This document shows positions 1-7,619 of a DNA stretch of 15,180 bases, in pieces (the stretch's first letter is position 1; every line of letters begins with the position of its first letter). The DNA comes from Gammaproteobacteria bacterium (GTDB lineage Bacteria > Pseudomonadota > Gammaproteobacteria > Steroidobacterales > Steroidobacteraceae). The stretch spans positions 1-15,180 of the forward strand of contig JASHTN010000204.1 in NCBI GenBank assembly GCA_030040525.1, written 5' to 3'. The position numbers and the translations under genes were made by a program. The notes below the pieces were generated by a model. The model was not told the origin of the DNA and made no database searches. It saw nothing but the letters and a program-made list of their open reading frames with translations.

Positions 1-2
1 AG

Positions 3-560
3 CTCATCGACGCGCTCATCGACATGCCGTTCGCGCTGCCGACCGCGGTCTCGGGCATCGCCCTGACGACGGTATTCGCCGAGCACGGCTGGATCGGCCG
101 CTACCTCGAGCCGCTCGGCATCAAGGTGGCCTATACCTGGCTCGGTGTGACGGTGGCGCTCACCCTGATCAGCATGCCCTTCAGCGTGCGCGCCATGCAG
201 CCGGCACTGCTCGAGGTGCAGCGCGATCTCGAGGACGCGGCCGAGACGCTCGGCGCCACGCGCCTGTACGCCTTCCGCCGCATCATCCTGCCGACCGTGC
301 TGCCGGCGCTGCTCACCGGCTTCACGCTCTCGTTCGCGCGTGCGGTGGGCGAATACGGCTCGGTGATCTTCATCGCCGGCAATCTGCCGATGAAGACCGA
401 GATCACCCCGCTCCTGATCGTCATCCATCTCGAGGAATTCGACTACCAGGGCGCCGCGGCGCTCGGGCTCGTGATGCTGCTCATTTCCTTCGCCGTGCTC
501 TTCACCATCAATCTGCTGCAGGCGTGGGGCCGCGGCCGCCTGCTGCGGAGCGCGCACTGA
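3..560 (+). CDS. cysT: Sulfate ABC transporter permease CysT (CysU), 5' end missing
   Basis: This is an inner-membrane subunit of the CysTWA sulfate/thiosulfate importer, forming half of the channel. The reading frame is open from base 3, so the first roughly 90 residues of a ~277-residue protein lie outside the window; 185 residues are visible. Seen directly: several hydrophobic membrane segments, the EAA loop that contacts the ATPase (about bases 231-293, EDAAETLGA followed by IILP), and the family block FARAVGEYGSV near bases 333-365. The first seven codons encode LIDALID, and CysW carries a matching LIDLP block, as expected of paralogous permeases. The stop overlaps the cysW start by one base (TGATG), so the two are surely translated as a pair. 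CysT is favoured over the molybdate permease ModB because of the GEYGSV/FIAGNLP and FDYQGAAAL blocks and the partner gene. Identification is by recalled family similarity. Confidence 0.93.
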   Translation, partial: LIDALIDMPFALPTAVSGIALTTVFAEHGWIGRYLEPLGIKVAYTWLGVTVALTLISMPFSVRAMQPALLEVQRDLEDAAETLGATRLYAFRRIILPTVLPALLTGFTLSFARAVGEYGSVIFIAGNLPMKTEITPLLIVIHLEEFDYQGAAALGLVMLLISFAVLFTINLLQAWGRGRLLRSAH

Positions 561-1432
561 TGGCCGCGCCCGCCACGCTCGAGCAGGCGCTCGCGCACGC
601 CGACGCCCGCCCGGGTCAGCACACCTGGGTGCACACCATCGTGCGCTGGCTGTTCATCACGGTGTCGCTCACCTTCCTCGCGGCGCTGCTGCTCGCGCCG
701 CTCGCGACGGTGTTCGCGATGGCGCTCGGTCGCGGGCTACTGCCGTACCTCGAGAGCTTCGCCGACCCGGACACCTCGAGCGCCGTGCGCCTGACGCTCA
801 CCACCGCCGCGGTGGTGGTGCCGGTCAATACGCTGTTCGGACTCGCGGCGGCCTGGGCGATCGCCAAATTCGAGTTCCGCGGCAAGAGCATCCTCATCAC
901 GCTCATCGACCTGCCGCTGGCCATCTCGCCGGTGATCTCCGGCATGGTGTTCGTGCTGCTGTTCGGGCTGCACGGCTGGTTCGGCCTGTGGCTGCAGGAG
1001 CACGACATCTCGATCGTGTTCGCGCTGCCGGGCATCATGCTCGCCACCATGTTCGTCACCTTCCCGTACGTGGCGCGCGAGCTGATTCCGCTGATGCAGC
1101 AGCTCGGCAACGACGAGGAGGAGGCGGCGATCACGCTCGGCGCGGGTGGCTGGCTGACGTTCTTCCGCGTCACGCTGCCGAAGATCCGCTGGGGGCTGCT
1201 CTACGGGGTTATCCTGTGCAACGCCCGCGCGATGGGCGAGTTTGGCGCGGTGTCGGTGGTATCCGGTCATATCCGCGGACTCACCAACACCATGCCGCTG
1301 GACATCGAGATCCTCTACAACCAATACGACTTCGTGGGCGCCTTCGCCGTCGCCTCGCTTCTCACGCTGCTCGCCGCGCTGACTCTCATCGTCAAGACGG
1401 CGGTCGAGCGCACCGGCTACCGGCGGCGCTGA
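560..1432 (+). CDS. cysW: Sulfate ABC transporter permease CysW
   Basis: Second membrane subunit of the sulfate/thiosulfate importer. The 290 residues match the usual length of ~291. The ATG at 560 is chosen because it overlaps the cysT stop (TGATG) and has GGAG at 547-550. An in-frame ATG 36 bases earlier would only add sequence lying inside cysT. Seen directly: a long hydrophobic segment at residues 30-55, further membrane segments near 80-102, 110-137, 152-172, 211-220 and 258-280, the EAA loop at about 187-207 (EEEAAITLGA then TLP), and the family block NARAMGEFGAVSVVSG at 221-236. Only three bases separate its stop from the histidine kinase gene. The ATPase gene cysA, often next in line, is not in the window and must be elsewhere, perhaps upstream of cysT. 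Confidence 0.95.
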   Translation: MAAPATLEQALAHADARPGQHTWVHTIVRWLFITVSLTFLAALLLAPLATVFAMALGRGLLPYLESFADPDTSSAVRLTLTTAAVVVPVNTLFGLAAAWAIAKFEFRGKSILITLIDLPLAISPVISGMVFVLLFGLHGWFGLWLQEHDISIVFALPGIMLATMFVTFPYVARELIPLMQQLGNDEEEAAITLGAGGWLTFFRVTLPKIRWGLLYGVILCNARAMGEFGAVSVVSGHIRGLTNTMPLDIEILYNQYDFVGAFAVASLLTLLAALTLIVKTAVERTGYRRR

Positions 1433-1435
1433 CCG

Positions 1436-3535
1436 ATGCTGCAGCGCCTGAGAAGCCTGCCGCGCGCCGTCTGGCCCGCGCCCGAGCGCACCAGCCTCGG
1501 CTGGTGGCTGATCGCGATCCATGTCGCCATCGTGCTCGTGGTGGGCGGCGGCATCACCTGGTCGGCGAGCGGCATGCTGCACGACCTGGCGGACGATCAG
1601 GGCAAGGCGCGGGTGCAGCTCGCGGCCACCATCGCGCGCGAGGATCTGCGGCGCCTCGGCGAGGACGCCCTCGCCGGCGCCCGTGGGCTCGCCGACCGCC
1701 CGGTACTCGATCGTCTGGCCGCCGAGGGGCAGAAGGACGCGCTGCCGCCGATCCTCGCCCGCTGGTGCAGCGCGGATGCCTGCGCGGTGCTCGACGACAA
1801 GACGGTGGTGGCGGTCACCGGTCCGGCGATCGACTGGCCGCAGATCCTCACCGCGGCCGCGGAGCAGGGCCAGACGTTCATGGCGCTGCCGGCCATCGAG
1901 CGCATACCCGTGCTCGGCGCCTGGGCGCCGGTGAGCGGCGCGCCGCAGCTGCTGCGCGTGTTCGTGGTGCGGCGGCTGGACGCGCGCCTCGCCGCGACGC
2001 TGGCGCGCCAGGTCGGGACGGAGGTGCGGCTGATCGACTACCGCCAGTACACGTCCGCGCCGGTGACCGCCTTCACGCCGCTGTATGCGGCCGCGCTCGC
2101 CAACGGCCATTCCGCCGCGCAGCGCATCGCCTCGCAGGACACGTACGCGGCCTGCGCACCGGTGTTCGCCTCGAGCGGCGAGGCGATCGCGCTCATCGAG
2201 ACGCTGCTGCCGGTCAGTGCCGTCGACACCGCCACCCGGCATCTGGTGCGCCGGCTGCTGCTCACGGCGCTGCTGCTGGCCGCAATCGCGGTGCTGGGCG
2301 GCGTGCTGCTCGCGCAGTGGGTTGCAGCCCCGGTGCGCGCCCTCACCCAGGCCGCCATGCGCCTCGGCGCGGGCGATTTCTCCGCCTCGATCCCGGCCGG
2401 CGGCGCCGCCGAGGTCGGCGCGCTGGCGCGTACCATGGAGGACATGCGGCGCAATCTCATCGACCTCACGAGCACGCTGCGCCAGCGCGAGGCGGAGGCA
2501 CGCGCCGTGCTCGGTGGCATCGTCGAGGGCGTGTACGCGGTCGACCGCAACCGCGTGATCCGCTATCTCAACCCGCAGGCGGCCCGGCTGCTCGGGGTCA
2601 CGCCCGCCGAGGCGGTCGGGCGCTTCTGCGGCGACGTGCTGCGGCCGCGCGAGGTGGAAGGCCGCCGGCCGTGCGAGACGTACTGCCCGATCGTGCAGGC
2701 GCGCGGCGCCGACAGCGCCAAAGCGGTCGAGCGGCTCGATGCAGGCCCGGGCGCACCGCGCACCACCGTGATCACCAGCGCTCCGCCGGTCGACGGCCTG
2801 CAGGTGCAGGTGATGCGCGATGAGACCGAGCTCGAGGCCGTGCGCCGCGCGCGCGACTCGGTGCTCGCCAACATCTCGCACGAGTTCCGCACGCCGCTCG
2901 CCGCGCAGCTGGCCTCGATCGAGCTGCTGCTCGCGGGGCTCGAGACGCTGCCCGCGAGCCAGCTGCAGGAGCTGGTGAGCTCGCTGCAGCGCGGCACGCT
3001 CAGGCTCACGCAGCTCATCGACAACCTGCTCGAGAGCGTGCGCATCGAGTCCGGGCAGCTGGCGATCCGCCTGCAGAGCGTGGCGCTCGCGGAGGTCGTG
3101 GCCGATGCGCGCGGCCTGATCGGGCCGCTGCTCGCGCAGCGCCGCCAGACGCTCGAGGAGTCGATCCCCGCGGACCTGGCGACGATCAGCGGCGACAAGC
3201 CGCGCCTCACCCAAGTGCTCGTCAACCTGCTCGCCAACGCCAGCAAGTTTGCGCCCGAGGGCAGCGTCGTGCGGGTCGGTGCCGCCGCGCGCGGCGCCGA
3301 GGTGCTGGTCTGGGTCGAGGACGAGGGTCCGGGTCCGGCCGGCACCGACTCCGCCGGGCTGTTCGCGCGCTTCCGGCGCGGGGCCGGCACCGAGCCGGAG
3401 CCCGCGGGCCTCGGGCTCGGGCTCTCGATCGTCAAGTCGATCATCGACCGGCATCGCGGCACGGTGAGCGCCGAGCGCACCGCGGCGGGCCGCACCCGCT
3501 TCACGGTGACGCTGCCGGCGGAAGGCCCCGCATGA
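1436..3535 (+). CDS. Membrane sensor histidine kinase with periplasmic, HAMP and PAS domains
   Basis: A 699-residue transmembrane sensor kinase that would autophosphorylate and pass phosphate to the regulator encoded immediately downstream. Domains in order: membrane segment about 22-45; periplasmic region about 46-270, perhaps a Cache-type fold (inference), with Cys111, Cys116 and Cys240; second membrane segment about 273-296; HAMP about 294-346; PAS about 353-455; dimerisation/phosphoacceptor domain with His482 in NISHEFRTPL; ATPase domain with N box NLLANASKF (597-605), D629 in VEDEGPG and G2 box GLGLGLSIVK (658-667). All catalytic motifs look intact. The PAS domain has three cysteines (398, 413, 417; FCG...C-x3-CP), suggesting redox or metal sensing, but this is unproven. 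It starts three bases after cysW without a clear ribosome site, so it is probably co-transcribed and translationally coupled. The signal sensed cannot be read from the sequence. Confidence 0.9.
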   Translation: MLQRLRSLPRAVWPAPERTSLGWWLIAIHVAIVLVVGGGITWSASGMLHDLADDQGKARVQLAATIAREDLRRLGEDALAGARGLADRPVLDRLAAEGQKDALPPILARWCSADACAVLDDKTVVAVTGPAIDWPQILTAAAEQGQTFMALPAIERIPVLGAWAPVSGAPQLLRVFVVRRLDARLAATLARQVGTEVRLIDYRQYTSAPVTAFTPLYAAALANGHSAAQRIASQDTYAACAPVFASSGEAIALIETLLPVSAVDTATRHLVRRLLLTALLLAAIAVLGGVLLAQWVAAPVRALTQAAMRLGAGDFSASIPAGGAAEVGALARTMEDMRRNLIDLTSTLRQREAEARAVLGGIVEGVYAVDRNRVIRYLNPQAARLLGVTPAEAVGRFCGDVLRPREVEGRRPCETYCPIVQARGADSAKAVERLDAGPGAPRTTVITSAPPVDGLQVQVMRDETELEAVRRARDSVLANISHEFRTPLAAQLASIELLLAGLETLPASQLQELVSSLQRGTLRLTQLIDNLLESVRIESGQLAIRLQSVALAEVVADARGLIGPLLAQRRQTLEESIPADLATISGDKPRLTQVLVNLLANASKFAPEGSVVRVGAAARGAEVLVWVEDEGPGPAGTDSAGLFARFRRGAGTEPEPAGLGLGLSIVKSIIDRHRGTVSAERTAAGRTRFTVTLPAEGPA
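3520..3525 (+). promoter_or_regulatory. Ribosome binding site of the response regulator gene
   Basis: GGAAGG lies inside the end of the kinase gene, six bases before the ATG at 3532. It supports that start and the four-base ATGA overlap with the kinase stop. Confidence 0.6.
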
Positions 3536-4203
3536 AGGTCCTGATCGCCGACGACGACGCGGATCTGCGCGAGCTGATCGCCTTCGGGCTCGCGCAGGCG
3601 GGCTACCTCGTGATCAAGGTGGCCGACGGACCCCAGGCTCTCGAGCGCTTCGCGGCCGAGTCGCCCGATCTGGTGGTGCTCGACATCAACATGCCGGGAA
3701 TGTCCGGCTTTGCGGTGTGCGAGGCGATCCGCCGGCGCTCGCGCGTGCCGGTGCTGATGCTCACCGTACGCGGCGAAGAGGAGGATCTGGTGCGCGCGCT
3801 CGACCTGGGGGCCGACGACTATCTCACCAAGCCCTTCAGCCCGCGCACGCTGCTCGCGCGCATCCGCGCGCTGCTGCGCCGCTCGGGGCTGGAAGCCGCC
3901 GCACCGCTCGCCGCCGGACGCGTGACGCTCGATGTCACCGAGCACACGGTGCAGATCGGCACGGCCGCGCCGGTGCGCCTGACCAAGCTCGAGCTGCGGC
4001 TGCTGCAGATGCTGCTGGTGCACGCCGGCCGCACCGTGAATTCCGACCACCTGCTGGTGCACGTCTGGGGCCATCGCAGCGGTGGCGACCGCCAGCTGCT
4101 GAAGCAGCTGGTGCATCGCCTGCGCCAGAAGATCGAGGCCGACCCGGCCGCGCCTTCGCTGCTGCGCACTGCGGCGGCCGGCTACAAGCTCGCGGTCGAC
4201 TGA
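3532..4203 (+). CDS. OmpR/PhoB-family response regulator
   Basis: A 223-residue DNA-binding response regulator, the partner of the preceding kinase. The receiver domain (about 1-115) has the acidic pocket DDD (7-9), phosphoacceptor Asp51 in VVLDINMPG, Thr78 and Lys100 in LTKPF. The winged-helix output domain covers about 128-221, with VRLTKLELRLL before the recognition region and a terminal GYKL turn in place of the common GYRF. Length and layout are typical. The start overlaps the kinase stop as ATGA and has a good ribosome site, GGAAGG at 3520-3525. Its stop directly abuts the stop of sbp on the other strand. Target promoters are unknown; the sulfate permease genes upstream and sbp are natural candidates by position only. 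Confidence 0.94.
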   Translation: MKVLIADDDADLRELIAFGLAQAGYLVIKVADGPQALERFAAESPDLVVLDINMPGMSGFAVCEAIRRRSRVPVLMLTVRGEEEDLVRALDLGADDYLTKPFSPRTLLARIRALLRRSGLEAAAPLAAGRVTLDVTEHTVQIGTAAPVRLTKLELRLLQMLLVHAGRTVNSDHLLVHVWGHRSGGDRQLLKQLVHRLRQKIEADPAAPSLLRTAAAGYKLAVD

Positions 4204-5268
4204 CTACTGTCCGGTGATCTGATCGAACACCCCGCCGTCCGAGAAATGCACTCGCTGTACGGTGTCCCAGCCGCCGAAATCGGCGATGGTGACGAGCTCG
4301 AGCTTCGGGAAGCGCGCGGCGTACTCGGCGGCGATCTCCGGATCGCGCGGCCGATAGTAGTGGCGCGCGATGATCTCCTGCCCTTCCTTGCTGTAGAGGT
4401 ACTCGAGATAGGCCATGGCGATCGCGCGCGTCCCGTGGCGCAGCGCCACTTTGTCGACCACCGCCACGGGCGGCTCGGCGAGGATGCTCACCGACGGCAC
4501 GACGATCTCGAACTGCTCGCTGCCGAGCTGCCGTAGCGCGAGCAGCGCCTCGTTCTCCCAGGCGATCAGCACGTCGCCGAGCCCGCGCTGCACGAAGGTG
4601 GTGGTCGAGCCGCGCGCCCCGGTGTCGAGCACCGGTACGTTCTTGTAGAGGCGGCGCATGAACTCGCGCGCGGTGCTCTCGTTGCCCCCCGGCTGCCTGA
4701 GCGCCCAGGCCCAGGCGGCCAGGTAGTTCCAGCGCGCCCCGCCCGAGGTCTTCGGATTTGGAGTGATGACCGAGACGCCGGGCGTGATGAGATCGCCCCA
4801 GTCGTGAATCCCCTTGGGATTGCCCTTGCGCACCAGGAACACGATCGTCGAGGTGTAGGGCGAGCTGTTGTCCGGCAGGAGGCTCTGCCAGTTGACCGGC
4901 AGGAGCTGCGCCTGCCGCGCGACGGCGTCGATGTCCGCCGCGAGTGCCAGCGTCACGACGTCGGCCGCCAGCCCGTCGATCACGGCGCGCGCCTGCGTAC
5001 CCGAGCCGCCGTGCGACTGATCGATGCGCACCCTCTGACCGGTCCTGGCCCGCCAGTAACGCGCGAACGCCGCGTTGAAGTCCACGTACAGCTCGCGCGT
5101 CGGATCGTACGAGACGTTGAGCAGCGTCACCCGCCCGGCCCCGGCCGGGAAGCGTCCGTGGCAGGCGAGGAGCGCGGCGCAGAGCACCGCGCCTGCGACG
5201 GCCCCGGCAACCGCGCACGGCCGGGCGGCGGCCGCCACCGGCAGGACCCCGCGCAGCAGACCTCTCAC
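4204..5268 (-). CDS. sbp: Periplasmic sulfate-binding protein Sbp
   Basis: Periplasmic component that captures sulfate and hands it to CysT/CysW. The 354 residues are slightly longer than the usual ~330. Family blocks are strong: NVSYDPTREL (51-60), SHGGSG (85-90), and NPKTSGGAR (171-179), which fits the NPK[ST]SGxAR family signature. NVSYDPTREL and GGARWNYLAAW favour Sbp over the thiosulfate-binding CysP. The GTG at 5268 is chosen because it overlaps the lipB stop (GTGA) and gives a hydrophobic export signal at about 9-35. The frame stays open further upstream inside lipB, but that part does not look like sbp. Oddly, the signal ends in LLAC (33-36), compatible with a lipobox, so the protein may be membrane-anchored instead of soluble. 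It is the last gene of the amgK-murU-lipA-lipB-sbp run, not next to cysT in the same direction. Confidence 0.94.
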   Translation of the reverse strand: MRGLLRGVLPVAAAARPCAVAGAVAGAVLCAALLACHGRFPAGAGRVTLLNVSYDPTRELYVDFNAAFARYWRARTGQRVRIDQSHGGSGTQARAVIDGLAADVVTLALAADIDAVARQAQLLPVNWQSLLPDNSSPYTSTIVFLVRKGNPKGIHDWGDLITPGVSVITPNPKTSGGARWNYLAAWAWALRQPGGNESTAREFMRRLYKNVPVLDTGARGSTTTFVQRGLGDVLIAWENEALLALRQLGSEQFEIVVPSVSILAEPPVAVVDKVALRHGTRAIAMAYLEYLYSKEGQEIIARHYYRPRDPEIAAEYAARFPKLELVTIADFGGWDTVQRVHFSDGGVFDQITGQ

Positions 5269-5927
5269 AGGCCGAGCGCGGCGAGCAGCGGCGCTTCGAG
5301 CGCATCCGCGCACGCCGCCACCGAGCACGGCCCGCCGAGCGCGGCGAGCTGCGTCATCTCGAGGCCCGGGTAGCCGCAGGGATTGATGCGCCGGAAGGGC
5401 GCGAGGTCGAGCGCCACGTTCAGAGCCAGGCCGTGATAGGCGCCGCCGCGGCGCACCCGCACGCCGACGCTCGCGAGCTTGCGCCCGCCGACGTACACGC
5501 CCGGCGCACCGCGCCGGCACTGCGCCGTGATGCCGTAGCGAGACGCGAGCTCGATCACCGCGCGCTCGAGCGCCGTGACGAAATCGCGGATGCTCAAGTC
5601 CGCGCGCTTCAGATCGACGAGCGGATACACCACCAGCTGCCCCGGACCGTGGTAGGTCACCTGTCCGCCGCGGTCGACCTGCACGACCGGGATGTCGCCG
5701 GGATCGAGCAGGTGCGTGCGGCTCGCGTTCATCCCGAGCGTGAACACCGGCGGATGCTCGAGAAGCCAGATCTCGTCCGCCGTGGCGGCGTCGCGCTCGG
5801 CGGTGAAGCGCTGCATGGCGCGCCAGGTGGACTGGTACCCGACCAGGCCGAGCCGCCGCACGATGGGCGCAGGCAGCGCGGCGCCCGCGGCGCTCGCGGC
5901 GCCGAGCCGCGCGGCGCAGGCGCTCAC
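5265..5927 (-). CDS. lipB: Octanoyl-[acyl-carrier-protein]:protein N-octanoyltransferase LipB
   Basis: Cytoplasmic transferase that moves the octanoyl group from acyl carrier protein to lipoyl domains, providing the substrate of LipA. It has 220 residues, typical for LipB. Seen directly: RGGQVTYHGPGQ (86-97), GGRKLASVGVRV with the presumed catalytic Lys150, and INPCGYPGLEMTQL with Cys184, which forms the acyl-enzyme in the family. The GTG at 5927 is chosen because it overlaps the lipA stop by four bases (GTGA) and has GGAG nine bases before it; the longer in-frame reading upstream lies within lipA and is proline/arginine-rich without LipB similarity. Gene order here is lipA then lipB, the reverse of the E. 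coli arrangement. The stop overlaps the sbp start. Confidence 0.95.
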   Translation of the reverse strand: MSACAARLGAASAAGAALPAPIVRRLGLVGYQSTWRAMQRFTAERDAATADEIWLLEHPPVFTLGMNASRTHLLDPGDIPVVQVDRGGQVTYHGPGQLVVYPLVDLKRADLSIRDFVTALERAVIELASRYGITAQCRRGAPGVYVGGRKLASVGVRVRRGGAYHGLALNVALDLAPFRRINPCGYPGLEMTQLAALGGPCSVAACADALEAPLLAALGL

Positions 5928-6946
5928 GTGCCGAGGCTCCGGTTGTCGAGACCCGCGTTGTTGCGCTCGAGCGCGCGCTCGGCGCGGTAGCTCGAGCGCA
6001 CCAGCGGTCCCGACACGCACTCGAGGAAGCCGAGCGCGAGCGCCCGCGCGCGGTAGCGGTCGAACTCCTGCGGCGTGACGTAGCGCTGCACCGGCAGGTG
6101 ATGCGGCGTCGGCCGCAGGTACTGCCCGAGCGTCACGATGTCGACCTGCGCGGCGCGCAGGTCCGCGAGCGTCGCATCGATCTCAGCATCGGTCTCGCCG
6201 AGGCCGAGCATCAGGCTGCTCTTGGTGAGGACCGCCGCTCGGTGGCGCTTGGCGTGCGCAAGCACGGCGAGCGTCTGCTCGTAGCCGGCGCGCGGATCGC
6301 GCACCGGATGCGTGAGGCGTCGCACCGTCTCGATGTTCTGCGCGAACACCTCGATGCCCGAGTCGACCACCGTCTCGACGTCCCGGAGCACGCCCTGGAA
6401 ATCCGGCGTCAGCGCTTCCACCGCCGTGCGCGGCGTGCGCGCCTTGATGGCACGCACGCACGCGGCATAGTGCGCGGCACCGCCGTCGGGCAGATCGTCG
6501 CGGTCGACGGAGGTGAGCACGACGTAGCCGAGCCTCATGAGCTCCACCGTGCGTGCGGCGTTCCCGGGCTCCTCGGGGTCCAGCCAGCCGCGCGGGTTGC
6601 CGGTGTCCACCGAGCAGAAGCGGCAGGCGCGCGTGCACACCGCGCCCATCAGCATCAAGGTCGCGGTGCCTGCGTTCCAGCACTCCCCGATGTTGGGGCA
6701 CTTGGCCTCCTCGCACACGGTGGCGAGGTGATGCTCCCGGACGAGTGCGCGCACGCCGGCATAGCCGCTGCCGGTGGGCGCCCGCGCCTTCAGCCACGGC
6801 GGCTTGCGCGGGCTCGGCGCCTCCGGGCTCCGCCGCGGCCTGATGCCGTCGCGGATCGCCGTAAAGCCTTGAGGAGTAACGTATTTTTCCCCACTCCGCG
6901 GGAGCGCCGCCTCCTCGACGACGGGAATTCCCTTCAGTTCCTGCAT
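5924..6946 (-). CDS. lipA: Lipoyl synthase LipA
   Basis: Radical S-adenosylmethionine enzyme that inserts two sulfur atoms into protein-bound octanoyl chains. The 340 residues include both iron-sulfur cluster motifs: the auxiliary cluster C78-x4-C83-x5-C89 (CEEAKCPNIGEC) and the radical SAM C104-x3-C108-x2-C111 (CTRACRFC). The C-terminal RSSYRAE (317-323) supplies the serine ligand of the auxiliary cluster. All essential residues are present. The N-terminal stretch GEKYVTPQGFTAIRDGI (19-35) is unlike the E. coli protein as I remember it. The gene starts four bases after the murU stop, with a GAGGGG directly before the ATG. It is the third gene of the minus-strand operon. Confidence 0.96.
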   Translation of the reverse strand: MQELKGIPVVEEAALPRSGEKYVTPQGFTAIRDGIRPRRSPEAPSPRKPPWLKARAPTGSGYAGVRALVREHHLATVCEEAKCPNIGECWNAGTATLMLMGAVCTRACRFCSVDTGNPRGWLDPEEPGNAARTVELMRLGYVVLTSVDRDDLPDGGAAHYAACVRAIKARTPRTAVEALTPDFQGVLRDVETVVDSGIEVFAQNIETVRRLTHPVRDPRAGYEQTLAVLAHAKRHRAAVLTKSSLMLGLGETDAEIDATLADLRAAQVDIVTLGQYLRPTPHHLPVQRYVTPQEFDRYRARALALGFLECVSGPLVRSSYRAERALERNNAGLDNRSLGT

Positions 6947-6950
6947 CCCC

Positions 6951-7619
6951 TCATTCTACCCGAGGGCGGGTTTCCCCGAGCGCCGCGAGGCGCTCGTGCG
7001 TCCCGATGTCGCTCCACTGCCCGCGGTGCACCTCGCCGCGCACGCGGCCCGCGGCGATGGCGCGCTCGAGCAGCGGCAGCAGCGGGAATCTCCCCGGCTG
7101 GCAGCCGGCGAAGAACTCGGGACGGTAGAGGCCGACGCCCGAGTAGGTGAGGCGGTCGGTGTCGGCGGCCATTACCCGGCCCTGCTCGAGGCCGAAGTCG
7201 CCGCGCGGGTGATGGGCCGGGTTCGGCACGAGCACCAGGTGTGCCCAGGCGTCCGGCTCGATCCCGAGCGCGCCGAAGTCGATATCGGTCCAGATATCGG
7301 CGTTCACGACCAGAAACGGCGCCGGCCCGAGCAGCGGCAGCACGCGGAAGATGCCGCCGCCCGTCTCGAACGGCACCGGGCCCTCATCGCTCCAGGTGAT
7401 CGACACGCCGTAGCCGGCGCCGTCCCCGAGCGCGGCGCGCAGTTGCTCCCCCAGCCACGAGACGTTGATGACCACCTCGCGGATCCCGGCGCGCGCGAGC
7501 GCGGCGAGGTGATAGCCGATGAGCGGCCGGCCGGCGATCTCGACGAGCGGCTTCGGCACCGCGTCGGTGATCGGCCGCAGCCGCTGGCCGCGGCCCGCCG
7601 CAAGCAGCATCGCCTTCAT
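6951..7619 (-). CDS. murU: N-acetylmuramate alpha-1-phosphate uridylyltransferase MurU
   Basis: Sugar-phosphate nucleotidyltransferase of the cell-wall recycling route that makes UDP-N-acetylmuramic acid without MurA and MurB. It has 222 residues, close to the Pseudomonas enzyme. Seen directly: the nucleotide-binding signature LLAAGRGQRLRPIT (5-18), PKPLVEIAGRPL (22-33), FETGGGIF, and the metal-binding aspartate region FLVVNADIW. A related enzyme such as a mannose-1-phosphate guanylyltransferase would share these motifs; the call MurU rests on the short length and the neighbouring amgK and lptD. The ATG at 7619 overlaps the amgK stop as ATGA. Confidence 0.88.
   Translation of the reverse strand: MKAMLLAAGRGQRLRPITDAVPKPLVEIAGRPLIGYHLAALARAGIREVVINVSWLGEQLRAALGDGAGYGVSITWSDEGPVPFETGGGIFRVLPLLGPAPFLVVNADIWTDIDFGALGIEPDAWAHLVLVPNPAHHPRGDFGLEQGRVMAADTDRLTYSGVGLYRPEFFAGCQPGRFPLLPLLERAIAAGRVRGEVHRGQWSDIGTHERLAALGETRPRVE

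Noticed and set aside
3..35. Tandem CTCATCGAC words at the left edge
   Set aside because: They encode LIDALID in the cysT frame, matching a LIDLP block in CysW; codon bias explains the repeat.
737..3454. A very long open frame on the - strand opposite cysW and the kinase (and a similar one at 2563-4116)
   Set aside because: It is rich in Arg, His, Gln and Ala with no recognisable domain, as expected for the antisense of GC-rich coding DNA, and lies opposite genes with intact motifs.
5269..5520. Longer sbp start inside lipB
   Set aside because: The extra residues are Arg/Ala-rich, overlap conserved lipB sequence and would place the export signal internally.
5928..6020. Longer lipB start inside lipA
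   Set aside because: The extra residues have no LipB similarity, and the GTG at 5927 has a ribosome site and the same four-base overlap style as its neighbours.
6953..6958. TAGAAT on the - strand just before lipA as a -10 for a leaderless transcript
   Set aside because: It overlaps the end of murU, has no -35 partner and its distance to the ATG is only six bases; chance is as likely.
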